64,000 nucleotides of DNA from Chloroflexota bacterium. Its GTDB lineage: Bacteria; Chloroflexota; Limnocylindria; Limnocylindrales; CSP1-4. Shown piece after piece: positions 53,876 through 63,361 of this stretch (its first letter is position 1; every line of letters begins with the position of its first letter). Where the stretch lies: contig JAHBUZ010000005.1 in the NCBI GenBank assembly GCA_019637815.1, forward strand, positions 1 to 64,000, read 5' to 3'. A model generated the notes under the pieces. The model made no database searches. It had not been told where the DNA came from and saw only the letters and a program-made list of their open reading frames with translations. A program made the translations under genes and the position numbers.

Positions 53876-55593
53876 GCATCTCGATGCGACTGCCCGATGA
53901 CCTGCGGGCGACCGTCGACGCGGCGATCACGCTCGCGGTCGAGGAGCGCTGGGCGAGCCGACTGGCAGCACGGGACACGACCCTCTGGACGACCGACCCC
54001 GCCGTCGCGGCGACCATCTCGAACCGACTCGGCTGGCTGGACGCCCCCGCGGCGTTCACCGACGAGGTCGCGGAGCTGGACGCCTGGGCAGAGGGCATCC
54101 GGGGTGCCGGCTTCACCGACGCGGTGGTCTACGGCATGGGTGGCAGCTCGCTCGCGCCGGAGGTGCTGTCGCGGGTGTTCCCGCGCTCGGCGCACGGCCT
54201 GACGCTCCACGTGCTGGACTCCACCGACCCCGCCGCGGTGCGCGCGCTCGACGCGTCCGTGGACCCGGCACGGACGCTGCGCATCATCGCCACCAAGTCC
54301 GGCACCACGACCGAGACGCTCGCCTTCCTGTCCCACGAGTGGGAGCGGGAGCAGGCACGGGTCGGACGTGTGCCCGCCACGGCGGCCGGTGACTCGTTCG
54401 TGGCCATCACGGACCCCGATCCCAGCCTGTCGGCGATCCCTCACAGCGATCTCTTCCGGGCGCCGTTCCTCAACCCGCCGGACGTGGGTGGGCGCTACAG
54501 CGCCCTCACGTACGTGGGCCTGGTGCCGGCAGCGCTGCTCGGCCTGGACCTCGCGGGCCTCCTGGAGGACGGCGGCTCGATGCTCGCCCGGTGCCTCGTG
54601 GACGACGCGGCGAATCCGGCGCTCGCGCTGGGTGTGGCGCTGGGCACGCTCGCCCAGGCGGGTCGGGACAAGCTGACCCTGGTCATCGAGCCGGAGCTCG
54701 CGCCCCTGGGTGCGTGGCTGGAGCAGCTCGTGGCGGAATCGACCGGCAAGCACGGCACGGGCGTCGTGCCCGTGGAGGGTGAGCCGCTCGGCGACCCGTC
54801 CGTCTACGGCGCGGACCGCGTGTTCGTGCGTATCGGCCGACCCAGCCACACGGCGGACAGCGATGCACCGCTCGACGCGCTCGCGGCGGCCGGTCATCCG
54901 GTCATCGACCTGGGCCTGGTGGACGGCTCGTGGGTGGGTGGCGAGTTCGTGCGCTGGGAGGTGGCGACCGCGCTCGCAGGTGCGGCGCTCGGTGTCGACC
55001 CGTTCGACGAGCCCAACGTCACCGAATCGAAGCGCAACACGGCGCGGGTACTGGGACGCCACCACGCGGATGGCACGTTCCCGACCGAGACACCCACCGC
55101 GGTGTCCGGCCGCGTGTCACTCGTCGGGGATGCCGCGCTGATCGCGAAGCTGCCCCGGGATGTGGACGCGGTCACGGTGCTGCGCACCCACCTGGCCCGT
55201 GCCTCGGCCGCCAGCTACTTCGTGGTGAGCGCCTACCTCGCACCGACCGAGGCACGCACGGCGACCCTCCGCGCGATCCAGGCGACGCTCCGCGACGCCA
55301 CGCACCACGCCTCGACGCTCGGCTACGGGCCGCGCTTCCTGCACTCGACGGGCCAGCTCCACAAGGGCGGCGCACCCACCGGCGTGTTCCTCCAGCTCGT
55401 GGCCGGCCATCCGGATGATGTGCCCATCCCCGGTCGCCACGAGACGTTCGGTGTGCTCATCGACGCGCAGGCGCTGGGGGACCACGAATCGCTCGCCGGC
55501 CGCTCGCTGCCCGTGCTGCGGGTCCATCTCTCGGATGACCCGGACGCCGGGCTCGCCGAGCTCGGGGCGCTGCTCGCGAGCGCGCTCGCCTGA
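53872..55593 (+). CDS. pgi: Glucose-6-phosphate isomerase
   Basis: The 573-residue protein has the PGI/SIS core: [34 protein letters not shown], a loop with [13 protein letters not shown] and the C-terminal [12 protein letters not shown]. It corresponds to the isomerase half of the transaldolase/PGI fusions seen in related bacteria; the transaldolase half is absent. It overlaps tkt by four bases (ATGA). It feeds glucose-6-P to the following zwf. Confidence 0.9.
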   Translation: MSISMRLPDDLRATVDAAITLAVEERWASRLAARDTTLWTTDPAVAATISNRLGWLDAPAAFTDEVAELDAWAEGIRGAGFTDAVVYGMGGSSLAPEVLSRVFPRSAHGLTLHVLDSTDPAAVRALDASVDPARTLRIIATKSGTTTETLAFLSHEWEREQARVGRVPATAAGDSFVAITDPDPSLSAIPHSDLFRAPFLNPPDVGGRYSALTYVGLVPAALLGLDLAGLLEDGGSMLARCLVDDAANPALALGVALGTLAQAGRDKLTLVIEPELAPLGAWLEQLVAESTGKHGTGVVPVEGEPLGDPSVYGADRVFVRIGRPSHTADSDAPLDALAAAGHPVIDLGLVDGSWVGGEFVRWEVATALAGAALGVDPFDEPNVTESKRNTARVLGRHHADGTFPTETPTAVSGRVSLVGDAALIAKLPRDVDAVTVLRTHLARASAASYFVVSAYLAPTEARTATLRAIQATLRDATHHASTLGYGPRFLHSTGQLHKGGAPTGVFLQLVAGHPDDVPIPGRHETFGVLIDAQALGDHESLAGRSLPVLRVHLSDDPDAGLAELGALLASALA

Positions 55594-55641
55594 GTCGACC
55601 CACCGACACCGTTCCGACCGACAACCGCTGAGGAGCCATCC

Positions 55642-56541
55642 ATGGACCTGGTCATCGTGGGTCTCGGGCGCATGGGCGCCAACATGTGCCGCCGCCTGCA
55701 CGGCGCGGGCCACCACGTCATCGCGTTCAATCGCTCGCCGGAGAAGACGCGCGAGATCATGACCGAGGGCATCGACGGCGCGTTCAGCCCGGAGGAGGCG
55801 GTGGCGATGCTGCCGGTGCCCCGCATCGTGTGGCTCATGGTGCCCGCGGGTGAGGCGACCGAGACGACGCTCGATGAGTTCGCGGCGCTGCTGTCCCCGG
55901 GTGACACGATCGTGGACGGCGGCAACAGCGACTTCCAGGACACCAAGCGACGACACGCACGCATGGCCGAGCTCGGCATCCGGTACGTGGATGCCGGCAT
56001 CTCGGGTGGTGTCTGGGGGCTCCAGAACGGCTACGGCACCATGGTCGGCGGCGACCGGGACGCGGTCGAGCCGCTCGAGCCGATCTTCCTGTCGCTGGCG
56101 CCCGCGGATGGCTACATCCACTGCGGACCGTCCGGCGCGGGACACTTCACGAAGATGGTCCACAACGGCATCGAGTACGGGTTGATGCAGGCGTACGCGG
56201 AGGGCTTCGAGATCCTCCACGCGTCGGAGTACCCCATCGACCTCGCGGGCGTCGCGAAGGCGTGGCAGCACGGCACCGTCATCCGGTCGTGGCTCCTGGA
56301 GCTGGCGGGTCTCGCGTTCGACCAGCATGGTGACGAGCTGACGGGCATCAAGGGCTGGGTCGCGGACTCCGGCGAGGGCCGCTGGACCGTGCGCGAGGCG
56401 ATCGCGCTCGATGTGCCGGCGCCGGTCATCACGATGTCGTTGCTGGCCCGGTTCGCGAGCCGCCAGGACGAGTCCTACAGCGCCAAGGTCACCGCCGCGC
56501 TGCGCCAGCAATTCGGCGGCCATGCGGTCAAGTCCGAGTGA
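55642..56541 (+). CDS. gnd: 6-phosphogluconate dehydrogenase, short (GndA/YqeC) type
   Basis: The 299-residue enzyme oxidises 6-phosphogluconate to ribulose-5-P and CO2. It has GLGRMGANM at 7-15, IVDGGNSDFQDTKRR, and the catalytic Lys in HFTKMVHNGIEYG near residue 171. The short form lacks the second helical half of classical Gnd and acts as a tetramer, often with NAD. GAGGAG lies before the ATG. Its 3' end is duplicated just downstream. Confidence 0.93.
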   Translation: MDLVIVGLGRMGANMCRRLHGAGHHVIAFNRSPEKTREIMTEGIDGAFSPEEAVAMLPVPRIVWLMVPAGEATETTLDEFAALLSPGDTIVDGGNSDFQDTKRRHARMAELGIRYVDAGISGGVWGLQNGYGTMVGGDRDAVEPLEPIFLSLAPADGYIHCGPSGAGHFTKMVHNGIEYGLMQAYAEGFEILHASEYPIDLAGVAKAWQHGTVIRSWLLELAGLAFDQHGDELTGIKGWVADSGEGRWTVREAIALDVPAPVITMSLLARFASRQDESYSAKVTAALRQQFGGHAVKSE

Positions 56542-56650
56542 TGAGGCCACAGCTCAGGGATGGGCACGCCACCCGAGCGATTCGGCGGGCATGCGGTGAA
56601 GTCCGAGTGATGCGGCCGCGGATCGGGGAGCGCCACTCCGCCGAGGCGTT
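56512..56650 (+). repeat. Imperfect tandem duplication of the gnd 3' end
   Basis: The segment coding FGGHAVKSE and stop (56512-56541) recurs at 56580-56611 with few changes. The bases after each copy also match (gggcacgccacccgag against gagcgccactccgccg), giving a unit of about 67 bp. Confidence 0.85.
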
Positions 56651-56659
56651 CGCACGGCC

Positions 56660-58351
56660 ATGAGCGCCGCGCGCTCCAGGTCCACGCCGCCCAAGGGCCC
56701 TGTGGTCAGCCGTGGAGCGCGCATGACCCACCGTCGAGCGGCCGCGGACGAGGACCTGCACATGGTCCACGGCGAGATGGTGGATGCGCTGAGCGCGGCC
56801 AACCCGCTGCGCATCGGCACCCGGCTCGAGCGGATCCCGGACCCCTGCCAGGTGGTCATCTTCGGCGCCACCGGCGACCTCGCCCATCGGAAGATCCTGC
56901 CCGCGCTGTACAACCTCCGCCGAGCCGGTCTGCTGCCCTCGGAATCGGGCATCGTGGGTTTCGCGCGCCGGCCGTACACCGATGCGGAGTACTCCAGCGA
57001 GATGCGGGCATCCGTGGAGCAGCATTCGCGCAACCCGGTCGAGCCTGCCCTCTGGGAGGACTTCGCGTCCGGGATCCACTACCAGCAGGGCGACTTCTCG
57101 GATCTCGCGAGCTATCGACTGCTCGCGGAGCGGCTGGAGCAGGTCGATGCGGCCGCGGGCACCCGCTCCAACATCCTGTACTACCTCGCGACCCCACCCT
57201 CCGCGTACCCCGCGATCATCGCGAACCTGGGCGCCTCGGGTCTCCACCATCGGGACGGCTGGACCCGCATCGTCATCGAGAAGCCGTTCGGCCATGACCT
57301 GGTCTCCGCGCGGGACCTGAACGACCAGGTCATGCGCGTGTTCGAGGAATCGCAGGTCTATCGCATCGATCACTACCTGGGCAAGGACACCGTCCGCAAC
57401 CTGCTCGTGTTCCGGTTCGCGAACGGCATCTTCGAGCCCATCTGGAACCGGCGCTACGTGGACCATGTCCAGATCACCGTGGCCGAGGAGCTGGGCGTCG
57501 AGGGTCGGGGCGAGTTCTACGAGCAGGCGGGTGCCACCCGAGACATCCTCCAGAACCACATGCTCCAGCTGTTGTCGCTGGTATGCATGGAGCCACCCAT
57601 CGCGTTCGAGGCGGATGCCCTGCGTGACGAGAAGGTGCGGGTGCTGCGGGCCATCGACACCGACTGGACCGAGCAGCGCATCCGGACGGACGTGGTCCGG
57701 GGTCAGTACACGGCGGGCTGGCTCGGGGACCACAAGGTGCCCGGCTATCGCCAGGAGCCCGAGGTGTCGCCCGAATCCACCGTGGAGACGTTCGTGGCAC
57801 TCCGTCTCGAGGTGGAGAACTGGCGCTGGGCGGACGTGCCCTTCTACCTGCGCATCGGGAAGCGCATGCCGCGCCGCGCGACGGAGGTGGCGGTCCAGTT
57901 CAAGCAGCCGCCCCTGATGCTGTTCCGCGAGGCGATGATGCAGCCCGAGCCCAACCTGCTCGCGATGCGCATCCAGCCCGACGAGGGCATCCTCCTCCGC
58001 TTCGCCGCGAAGGTGCCGGGCCTGGGACCCGATGTCCGCAGCGTCAACATGGACTTCTCGTACGGATCGTCGTTCCTGACCGATGCGCCCGAGGCGTACG
58101 AGACGCTCATCCTCGACGCGATGCTGGGCGATGCGTCGCTGTTCACGCGCGCGGACGAGGTGGAGGCCGCGTGGTCGCTCGTCACCCCGGTGACAGAGGC
58201 GTGGGCACACTGGGACGAGGAGGCCGCCGAGCGGCCGAAGGCGAAGCGCTCGACCGAGGGCATGATCCAGCTCTATCCGGCCGGGACGTGGGGGCCGGAG
58301 GCGGCCGACCAGCTCATCGAGCGGGATGGCCGGCGGTGGCGGCGACTATGA
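56660..58351 (+). CDS. zwf: Glucose-6-phosphate 1-dehydrogenase
   Basis: The 563-residue enzyme has the dinucleotide loop FGATGDLA (68-75) and the active site RIDHYLGK (235-242). The extra 50 N-terminal residues are Arg/Ser-rich and an ATG at 56723 is a plausible alternative. It starts the oxidative pentose phosphate pathway and is followed by its assembly factor opcA (ATGA overlap). NADP versus NAD use cannot be told. Confidence 0.94.
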   Translation: MSAARSRSTPPKGPVVSRGARMTHRRAAADEDLHMVHGEMVDALSAANPLRIGTRLERIPDPCQVVIFGATGDLAHRKILPALYNLRRAGLLPSESGIVGFARRPYTDAEYSSEMRASVEQHSRNPVEPALWEDFASGIHYQQGDFSDLASYRLLAERLEQVDAAAGTRSNILYYLATPPSAYPAIIANLGASGLHHRDGWTRIVIEKPFGHDLVSARDLNDQVMRVFEESQVYRIDHYLGKDTVRNLLVFRFANGIFEPIWNRRYVDHVQITVAEELGVEGRGEFYEQAGATRDILQNHMLQLLSLVCMEPPIAFEADALRDEKVRVLRAIDTDWTEQRIRTDVVRGQYTAGWLGDHKVPGYRQEPEVSPESTVETFVALRLEVENWRWADVPFYLRIGKRMPRRATEVAVQFKQPPLMLFREAMMQPEPNLLAMRIQPDEGILLRFAAKVPGLGPDVRSVNMDFSYGSSFLTDAPEAYETLILDAMLGDASLFTRADEVEAAWSLVTPVTEAWAHWDEEAAERPKAKRSTEGMIQLYPAGTWGPEAADQLIERDGRRWRRL

Positions 58352-59784
58352 CCGCGGGGAGTGGCGGGTCCGCGGGGAGTGGCGCCACCTCGAGGAGTGG
58401 CTCATCAGCGGGACGTGGTGCCGCCGCGGGGAGTGGCACGTCGCGCGTGGTCCCCGGCCAGCCGCTGGTGCCCGGCGAGGTGCGCTGGCAGGTCCACGCG
58501 ACGAGCATCGCCCAGACCGTCCAGGAGCTCGCGCGGATCTGGGGCAGCGTCGCCCAGCGGACCGTCAGCGAGGAGGTCGCACCATCCGTGCGCGCCGGTC
58601 GGTGGGCGGACCGGCGCATCGCGCGGCACCTGACCGAACCCGCGGTGGACGGGAACACGCCGGACGACGACCCCCGGACCCCACCCGCCAGCCTGCGCGT
58701 CCGTGCCCGCACGTCGGTGCTCACGCTCATCGTGGTCGCGGTCGCGGAGGAGATCCGGGCGCGTGCCACGAGCACCGTGGGCGCCCTGGCCGCGCGTCAT
58801 CCGTCGCGCGCCATCCTCCTCGCGCCGGGCGATCCGGACGGCCCTGCCTCGTTCGACGCGCGCATCGACGCGGCCTGCCAGGTGCCGCCGCGCGGCGCCT
58901 CGGAGATCTGCACCGAGGAGATCGCGCTGCGGGTCGGTGGCGAACTCGCCCAGCATCTCGCGAGCACCGTCGCGCCGCTCATCATCCATGACCTGCCCGC
59001 GGTCCTCTGGTGGCCCGATGATGCGCCGCTCGGCAGCCCGGTGTTCGAGGAGCTCGCCGAGGAGTGCGACCGCATCCTCGTGGACTCCGGCAACTTCCGG
59101 GGTGACGGTGTCGCGCGCATGGCCGCCATGGCGGACGGGGTCCGACATGGACGCGTCGTCCACGACATCGCATGGATGCGCCTGGAGCTGTGGCGGGAGC
59201 TGCTGGCCGGTCTGTTCGACCACCCCCTGCTCCAGCCGGAGCTGCGCCGGCTGACCTCGATCCGGGTGGACCTCGCTCGTCCGGGCAGCGTCACGCGTCT
59301 GACGCGCGCCGCCCTGTTCACGGGCTGGCTCGCCGCGATGCTCGAATGGCAGGTCGAGCAGCCCCTCCAGCTGGGCGAGAGCGGCACGTACACCGGCATC
59401 CTGCGATCGGGTCGTCGACAGATCCCGGTGGAGTTCCGGCCCGTCTCCGCGACCATCGACGGACCCGTGCGCGCGATCGGCTCGCTGGTGCGCGTCGACC
59501 TGGAAGCCACGAAGCCGGGGCGCTCGATGCGGGTCCGCATCACCCGACAGTCGGACCATCTCCTGGCGACGGCCGACTGGAACGGCGCCCAGATCGCCCG
59601 ACGGCCCGCACGGCTGGATGCGTTCGACGAGACGCCCTTCCTGGCCGAGGCGCTCGACCGGACCGGGCGCGATACGGTGTTCGCGCTGGCCCTCGAGCAG
59701 GCGGTCCGATTGACGGCCGGCCTGATCCCCGCGCTGCCCGGTCGGGCGCCCGTGACCGGAGCGAGCGTCGCCGGCACCGCCTGA
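58348..59784 (+). CDS. opcA: G6PDH assembly protein OpcA with N-terminal repeat segment
   Basis: The 478-residue OpcA allosterically supports G6PDH in cyanobacteria and actinobacteria. The core has [32 protein letters not shown] and [20 protein letters not shown]. The first 30 residues are six-residue Gly/Ser/Ala repeats encoded by five copies of an 18-bp unit, which is not normal for OpcA. It overlaps zwf by ATGA, as expected for an obligate partner. Confidence 0.92.
   Translation: MTAGSGGSAGSGATSRSGSSAGRGAAAGSGTSRVVPGQPLVPGEVRWQVHATSIAQTVQELARIWGSVAQRTVSEEVAPSVRAGRWADRRIARHLTEPAVDGNTPDDDPRTPPASLRVRARTSVLTLIVVAVAEEIRARATSTVGALAARHPSRAILLAPGDPDGPASFDARIDAACQVPPRGASEICTEEIALRVGGELAQHLASTVAPLIIHDLPAVLWWPDDAPLGSPVFEELAEECDRILVDSGNFRGDGVARMAAMADGVRHGRVVHDIAWMRLELWRELLAGLFDHPLLQPELRRLTSIRVDLARPGSVTRLTRAALFTGWLAAMLEWQVEQPLQLGESGTYTGILRSGRRQIPVEFRPVSATIDGPVRAIGSLVRVDLEATKPGRSMRVRITRQSDHLLATADWNGAQIARRPARLDAFDETPFLAEALDRTGRDTVFALALEQAVRLTAGLIPALPGRAPVTGASVAGTA
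58351..58440 (+). repeat. 18-bp tandem repeat inside opcA
   Basis: Five units related to accgcggggagtggcggg encode roughly [24 protein letters not shown] and AAGSGT. The middle copies have diverged. Confidence 0.85.
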
Positions 59785-59867
59785 CCGGCCTCATCACGGA
59801 TCGGCAGGGTCCAGCCATGGCTCGACCGACGACCACGACCCACGCCCGACACGGAGGAACCGCACCC

Positions 59868-60659
59868 ATGACCCAGGGACCTGACGGCACGCCCCGCATC
59901 CTCGTGGCATCCGGCCCGGATGCCATCGCACGCACCGCCGCGGATCTCGTGGTGGCCGCGCTCGCGGGCGCCATCGGCGACCGTGGCGTGGCGCATCTCG
60001 CGCTGACCGGTGGGTCGTCGGCGCGTGGGCTGTATCGGGAGCTGCGCGGCGCGGGCCGTCTACGGGCGCTCGACTGGGGACGCGTCCACCTGTGGACCGG
60101 TGACGACCGCGTGGTGCCGCTCGACCACGAGGATTCCAACATGGGGCTCGCCCTCCGGGAGCTGCTGGGCCCCGGCGGACCGGAGGTGCCGGAGGCGCAC
60201 GTGCATCCGATGCTCGCCGGCGTGGACGTCACGGCACCGGATGCGCCGGGTTGGGCCGCCGGTCGATACGCCGCGGACCTGTCGCTCCACGCACCCGCCG
60301 CGGATGATGCCGGCACACCGCTGTTCGACCTGCTGCTCCTGGGCATGGGCCCGGACGGACACATCCTGTCCGTGTTCCCGGACAGCCCGGCGCTGGAGGA
60401 CGGGGCGCCCGGCGTCATGGGCATCCCGGCACCCACCCACATCGGACCGTCCGTGGCCCGTGTGACCCTGGGTCCCGGCGTGGTGGGCGCGGCTCGCGAG
60501 ATCCTGCTCATGGTCGGTGGCGCAGCGAAGGCGCCGGTCGTGGTGGAGGTCCTGGAGGGCGACCCTGCGGTGAGCCGCTATCCAGCTCGCCTGGCGCGGA
60601 TCGACACGGCGACCTGGCTGCTGGACCCAGAGAGCGCTGCGGACCTGACCGCCGGCTGA
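59868..60659 (+). CDS. pgl: 6-phosphogluconolactonase
   Basis: The 263-residue enzyme hydrolyses the lactone between zwf and gnd. It has LALTGGSSARGLYREL, the WTGDDRVVPLDHEDSNMGL block and LLLGMGPDGHILSVFP, all diagnostic of the DevB/SOL group. GGAGG lies 10 bases before the ATG at 59868; an ATG at 59818 is also possible. It is the last gene of the operon, followed at once by a repeat array. Confidence 0.92.
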   Translation: MTQGPDGTPRILVASGPDAIARTAADLVVAALAGAIGDRGVAHLALTGGSSARGLYRELRGAGRLRALDWGRVHLWTGDDRVVPLDHEDSNMGLALRELLGPGGPEVPEAHVHPMLAGVDVTAPDAPGWAAGRYAADLSLHAPAADDAGTPLFDLLLLGMGPDGHILSVFPDSPALEDGAPGVMGIPAPTHIGPSVARVTLGPGVVGAAREILLMVGGAAKAPVVVEVLEGDPAVSRYPARLARIDTATWLLDPESAADLTAG

Positions 60660-60665
60660 GGGCGC

Positions 60666-60810
60666 CGCTCGGCGGCTGGCGGGTCGCTCGGCGGTGGCGG
60701 GTCGCTCGGCGGTGGCGGGTCGCTCGGCGGTGGCGGGTCGCTCGGCGGTGGCGGGTCGCTCGGCGGCGGTGGGCCGCTCGGCGGCGGTGGGTCGCTCGGC
60801 GGCGGTGGGT
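60666..60810 (+). repeat. 18-bp minisatellite after pgl
   Basis: Eight head-to-tail units of cgctcggcggtggcgggt or a sister form (cgctcggcggcggtgggt); the first unit has one extra base. The array starts 7 bases after the pgl stop. It is probably non-coding although frames stay open through it. Confidence 0.95.
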
Positions 60811-61039
60811 CGGAGGCGATTCCCTGCCAGATGGTCCGACTGGTGGACCCTGTGCCGCGGGGCCGTGGGTCCCATGTGCTGTTCCACGCTCGAGCGGATG
60901 GCCGATCGCTCGACCAGTGGGGCAGATGGCAAGGAAACGGCCGCGACGACGTGGCAGGTGATCGGCCAGTCGGTTCGATCGGCGAGGAACCGGCCCCGCG
61001 CGAACGGCGACGGCACGGGTCAAGGGCGACGAGCCAGGG

Positions 61040-61095
61040 GCGACGGCACGGGCCGTCGCGCCGTCGTGCCGTCGCGCCGTCGTGCCGTCGCGCCG
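61040..61095. repeat. Stem-loop with 16-bp direct repeats
   Basis: The left arm gcgacggcacg (61040-61050) pairs with cgtgccgtcgc at 61065-61075 or with the identical copy at 61081-61091. The right side is a tandem of cgtcgcgccgtcgtgc. It could be a terminator or attenuator between the pgl operon and the molybdate genes. Confidence 0.7.
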
Positions 61096-61107
61096 CTAGC
61101 GACGGAC

Positions 61108-61141
61108 ATACCTCGGTATCGAGGGTCGTGTGCGCTAGTAT
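61108..61141 (+). promoter_or_regulatory. Promoter and candidate operator of the molybdate genes
   Basis: The inverted repeat ATACC-TC-GGTAT (61108-61119) lies upstream of a -10 box TAGTAT (61136-61141). The ATG at 61149 follows 7 bases later, so the transcript is probably leaderless. The palindrome is a candidate site for the HTH-Mop regulator itself. Confidence 0.55.
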
Positions 61142-61148
61142 CTGCCGC

Positions 61149-61562
61149 ATGAGCGACCTGCCCACCAATGATCGGGTCCGCATCGGCGAGGCGGCCGAGG
61201 CGCTCGGCGTCAGCACGGACACGCTCCGCCGCTGGATCGCCGCGGGTCGGGTCACGGCCGATCGCACGGAGGGTGGTCAGCGGACGCTGTCGCGCGGTGA
61301 GGTCAACCGCCTCCTCGCCGAGCGTCGGAAGGCGGGCGCGGACCGGCCCATCGTCGCCCAGAGCGCGCGGAACCGGTTCCCCGGCGTCGTGACCGAGGTC
61401 AAGGTCGACGGGGTGGCCGCCACCGTGGAGGTCCAGGCGGGTCCGCATCGGCTGCTCAGCCTGCTCACCCGGGAGGCGGTCGATGAGCTCGGCCTCGCGC
61501 CCGGCTCGGAGGTCGTGTGCGTCGTCAAGGCGACCAGTGTCATCGTGGAGGTCCCGTCGTGA
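61149..61562 (+). CDS. MerR-type HTH and Mop-domain molybdate regulator
   Basis: The 137-residue protein joins a MerR/excisionase-like HTH (VRIGEAAEALGVSTDTLRRW, 10-29) to a C-terminal TOBE/Mop domain (SARNRFPGVVTEVKVDGVAA to VKATSVIVEVPS, 75-137) that binds molybdate. It overlaps modA by GTGA. It would sense molybdate and control this operon; the domain order is like ModE, but the HTH is of a different class. Confidence 0.87.
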   Translation: MSDLPTNDRVRIGEAAEALGVSTDTLRRWIAAGRVTADRTEGGQRTLSRGEVNRLLAERRKAGADRPIVAQSARNRFPGVVTEVKVDGVAATVEVQAGPHRLLSLLTREAVDELGLAPGSEVVCVVKATSVIVEVPS

Positions 61563-62437
61563 TCCGTTCTCCCAGGCGTTCCTGGTCGTTCGCGCTGACC
61601 ATCGTCCTGGGCGCCGGGCTGGCGCTCGCCGGTCCCACCGCCCTCGCCCAGTCACCAGCACCCAGCGAGCCGGCCTGCACGCCGCTGCCGCCACTCGCGG
61701 TCGCATCCCCTGCCCCAGCAGAGCTCGGTGAGGTGACCGTCTTCGCCGCGGCATCGCTGCGCGACTCCTTCACCATCATGGGCCAGGCGTGGGCCGCCCG
61801 GAACCCGGGCTCGTCGCTCACGTTCTCGTTCGACTCGTCCTCCGCGCTGCGCGCCCAGATCGAGGAGGCGGCGCCGGCGGACGTGTTCGCCTCGGCGGAC
61901 CTGCGCAACCCGCAGACGCTGGTGGACACGTGCCTCGCCCCGGCGCCCATCACGGTCTTCGCGTCCAACCAGGCGATCATCGTGACCCCGGCGGACAACC
62001 CAGCCGGCATCGACTCCTGGGATGACCTCGCAGCGCCCGGCGTGCGGGTCGTGGCGGCCGGTGAGGAGGTGCCCATCCAGCGCTACGCGGAGCAGATCCT
62101 GACCAACCTCGCCGCCCTCCCGGACGCGCCCGAGGGCTTCCTCGAGGCGGTCCACGCGAACTACGTCTCGCGCGAGGACAACGTCGCGGCCGTGCTCGCC
62201 AAGATCGAGCTGGGCGAAGGCGACGCAGGCATCGTGTACGTCACCGACGCCGCGGGCTCGGATGGTGTCGCGACCGTGGACATCCCAGCCGAGGGCAACG
62301 TCCTCGCGAGCTACGGTGCCGTGAGCGTGGGCATGACCGATTCGCCCGATGGGGCCGCCGCCTTCCTCGCGTACCTGACCGGACCCGAGGCCCAGGCGAT
62401 CCTGGCACAGCACGGGTTCCTGCCACCCAGCCCGTGA
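61559..62437 (+). CDS. modA: Molybdate ABC transporter substrate-binding protein
   Basis: The 292-residue binding protein has a signal peptide (about 8-31, ending ALAQ). The ModA core has VTVFAAASLRDSFTIMGQAW, FSFDSSSALRAQIEEAAPAD, FASADLRN and GDAGIVYVTDA. The GTG start overlaps the regulator stop. It supplies molybdate to ModB and so to the hydroxylase elsewhere in the window. Confidence 0.93.
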   Translation: MIRSPRRSWSFALTIVLGAGLALAGPTALAQSPAPSEPACTPLPPLAVASPAPAELGEVTVFAAASLRDSFTIMGQAWAARNPGSSLTFSFDSSSALRAQIEEAAPADVFASADLRNPQTLVDTCLAPAPITVFASNQAIIVTPADNPAGIDSWDDLAAPGVRVVAAGEEVPIQRYAEQILTNLAALPDAPEGFLEAVHANYVSREDNVAAVLAKIELGEGDAGIVYVTDAAGSDGVATVDIPAEGNVLASYGAVSVGMTDSPDGAAAFLAYLTGPEAQAILAQHGFLPPSP

Positions 62438-62453
62438 TGGCCGTGGTCCGCCG

Positions 62454-63305
62454 TTGACGGACCGAGCCGCGGCTGCCCCTGCCGAACCTTCCCGGGGGTC
62501 CCGACCCATCGATCTGGGGCCCCTCGGGATCGTCATATCCGCGCTCGGGCTCCTGTTCCTGGGGCTGCCCGTCGGTGCGCTCGTGCTGCGTGCGATGCTC
62601 GGTGGCCAGCTGCTGGACCAGGCGACGAGCCCGGCCGTCCTCGACGCGCTCATCCTGAGCCTCATCACGACGGTCATCAGCCTGGTGCTCGCCGTGGCCC
62701 TCGGCACGCCACTCGCGCTGCTGCTCGCACGCCGCACGTTCCGCGGCAAGTGGCTCGCCGAGGCGCTCATCGACCTGCCCATCGTGCTGCCGCCCACGGT
62801 CGCCGGCCTCGCGCTCCTGCTCGCCTTCGGCCGACGGGGCGTCCTGGGCGGCCAGCTGGAGGCGATGGGCATCGTCATCCCGTTCACGCTCGTCGCGGTC
62901 GTGCTCGCCCAGACGTTCGTGGCGATGCCGCTCTACATCCGCTCGCTCCGGGCCGGCTTCCAGTCCATCGACCCCACCATCGAGGAGGCCGCCCAGGTCG
63001 ATGGCGCGAGCCGGCTCCGCCTGCTCCTGCTCGTGACGCTGCCGCTGGCGGCACCCGCCGTCGGCGGTGGGCTCGCACTCGCATGGGCGCGCGCGCTCGG
63101 TGAGTTCGGCGCGACCATCATGTTCGCGGGCAACATCCAGGGTCGGACCCAGACGCTGCCGCTGGTCGTCTATGCGGAGTTCCAGCGCAGCCTGGACGCG
63201 TCGATCGCTGCTGCCACTGTGCTGGTGGTCGCGGCCTTCGGGGTCCTCGTCGCGGTGCGGCTCAGTCGGATGCGCACCGGTCTCGACTGGCGGGGCGTGT
63301 TCTGA
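62454..63305 (+). CDS. modB: Molybdate ABC transporter permease
   Basis: The 283-residue permease has five or six helices and the EAA-like coupling motif IEEAAQVDGASRLRLLLLVTLP, as in ModB. LPIVLPPTVAGLALLLAFG is also typical. A TTG at 62454 is the only start that keeps the N-terminal part; a ribosome site is not clear. No modC ATPase follows, so an ATPase from elsewhere must serve. Confidence 0.9.
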   Translation: MTDRAAAAPAEPSRGSRPIDLGPLGIVISALGLLFLGLPVGALVLRAMLGGQLLDQATSPAVLDALILSLITTVISLVLAVALGTPLALLLARRTFRGKWLAEALIDLPIVLPPTVAGLALLLAFGRRGVLGGQLEAMGIVIPFTLVAVVLAQTFVAMPLYIRSLRAGFQSIDPTIEEAAQVDGASRLRLLLLVTLPLAAPAVGGGLALAWARALGEFGATIMFAGNIQGRTQTLPLVVYAEFQRSLDASIAAATVLVVAAFGVLVAVRLSRMRTGLDWRGVF

Positions 63306-63361
63306 CCTGACGGAGGCGGTGGCGGCATCGGCGAGGGCGCCACTGGCGTGGCGCGGCCGGG

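Noticed and set aside
60666..60810. A CRISPR-like array
   Set aside because: Units are 18 bp head to tail with no spacers, and no cas genes are present.
60694..61152. A plus-strand GRSAVA/GRSAAVG repeat protein over the minisatellite
   Set aside because: It is a product of the 18-bp repeat staying in frame. It has no start signal, and the minus strand gives an equally open PPPPSD frame.
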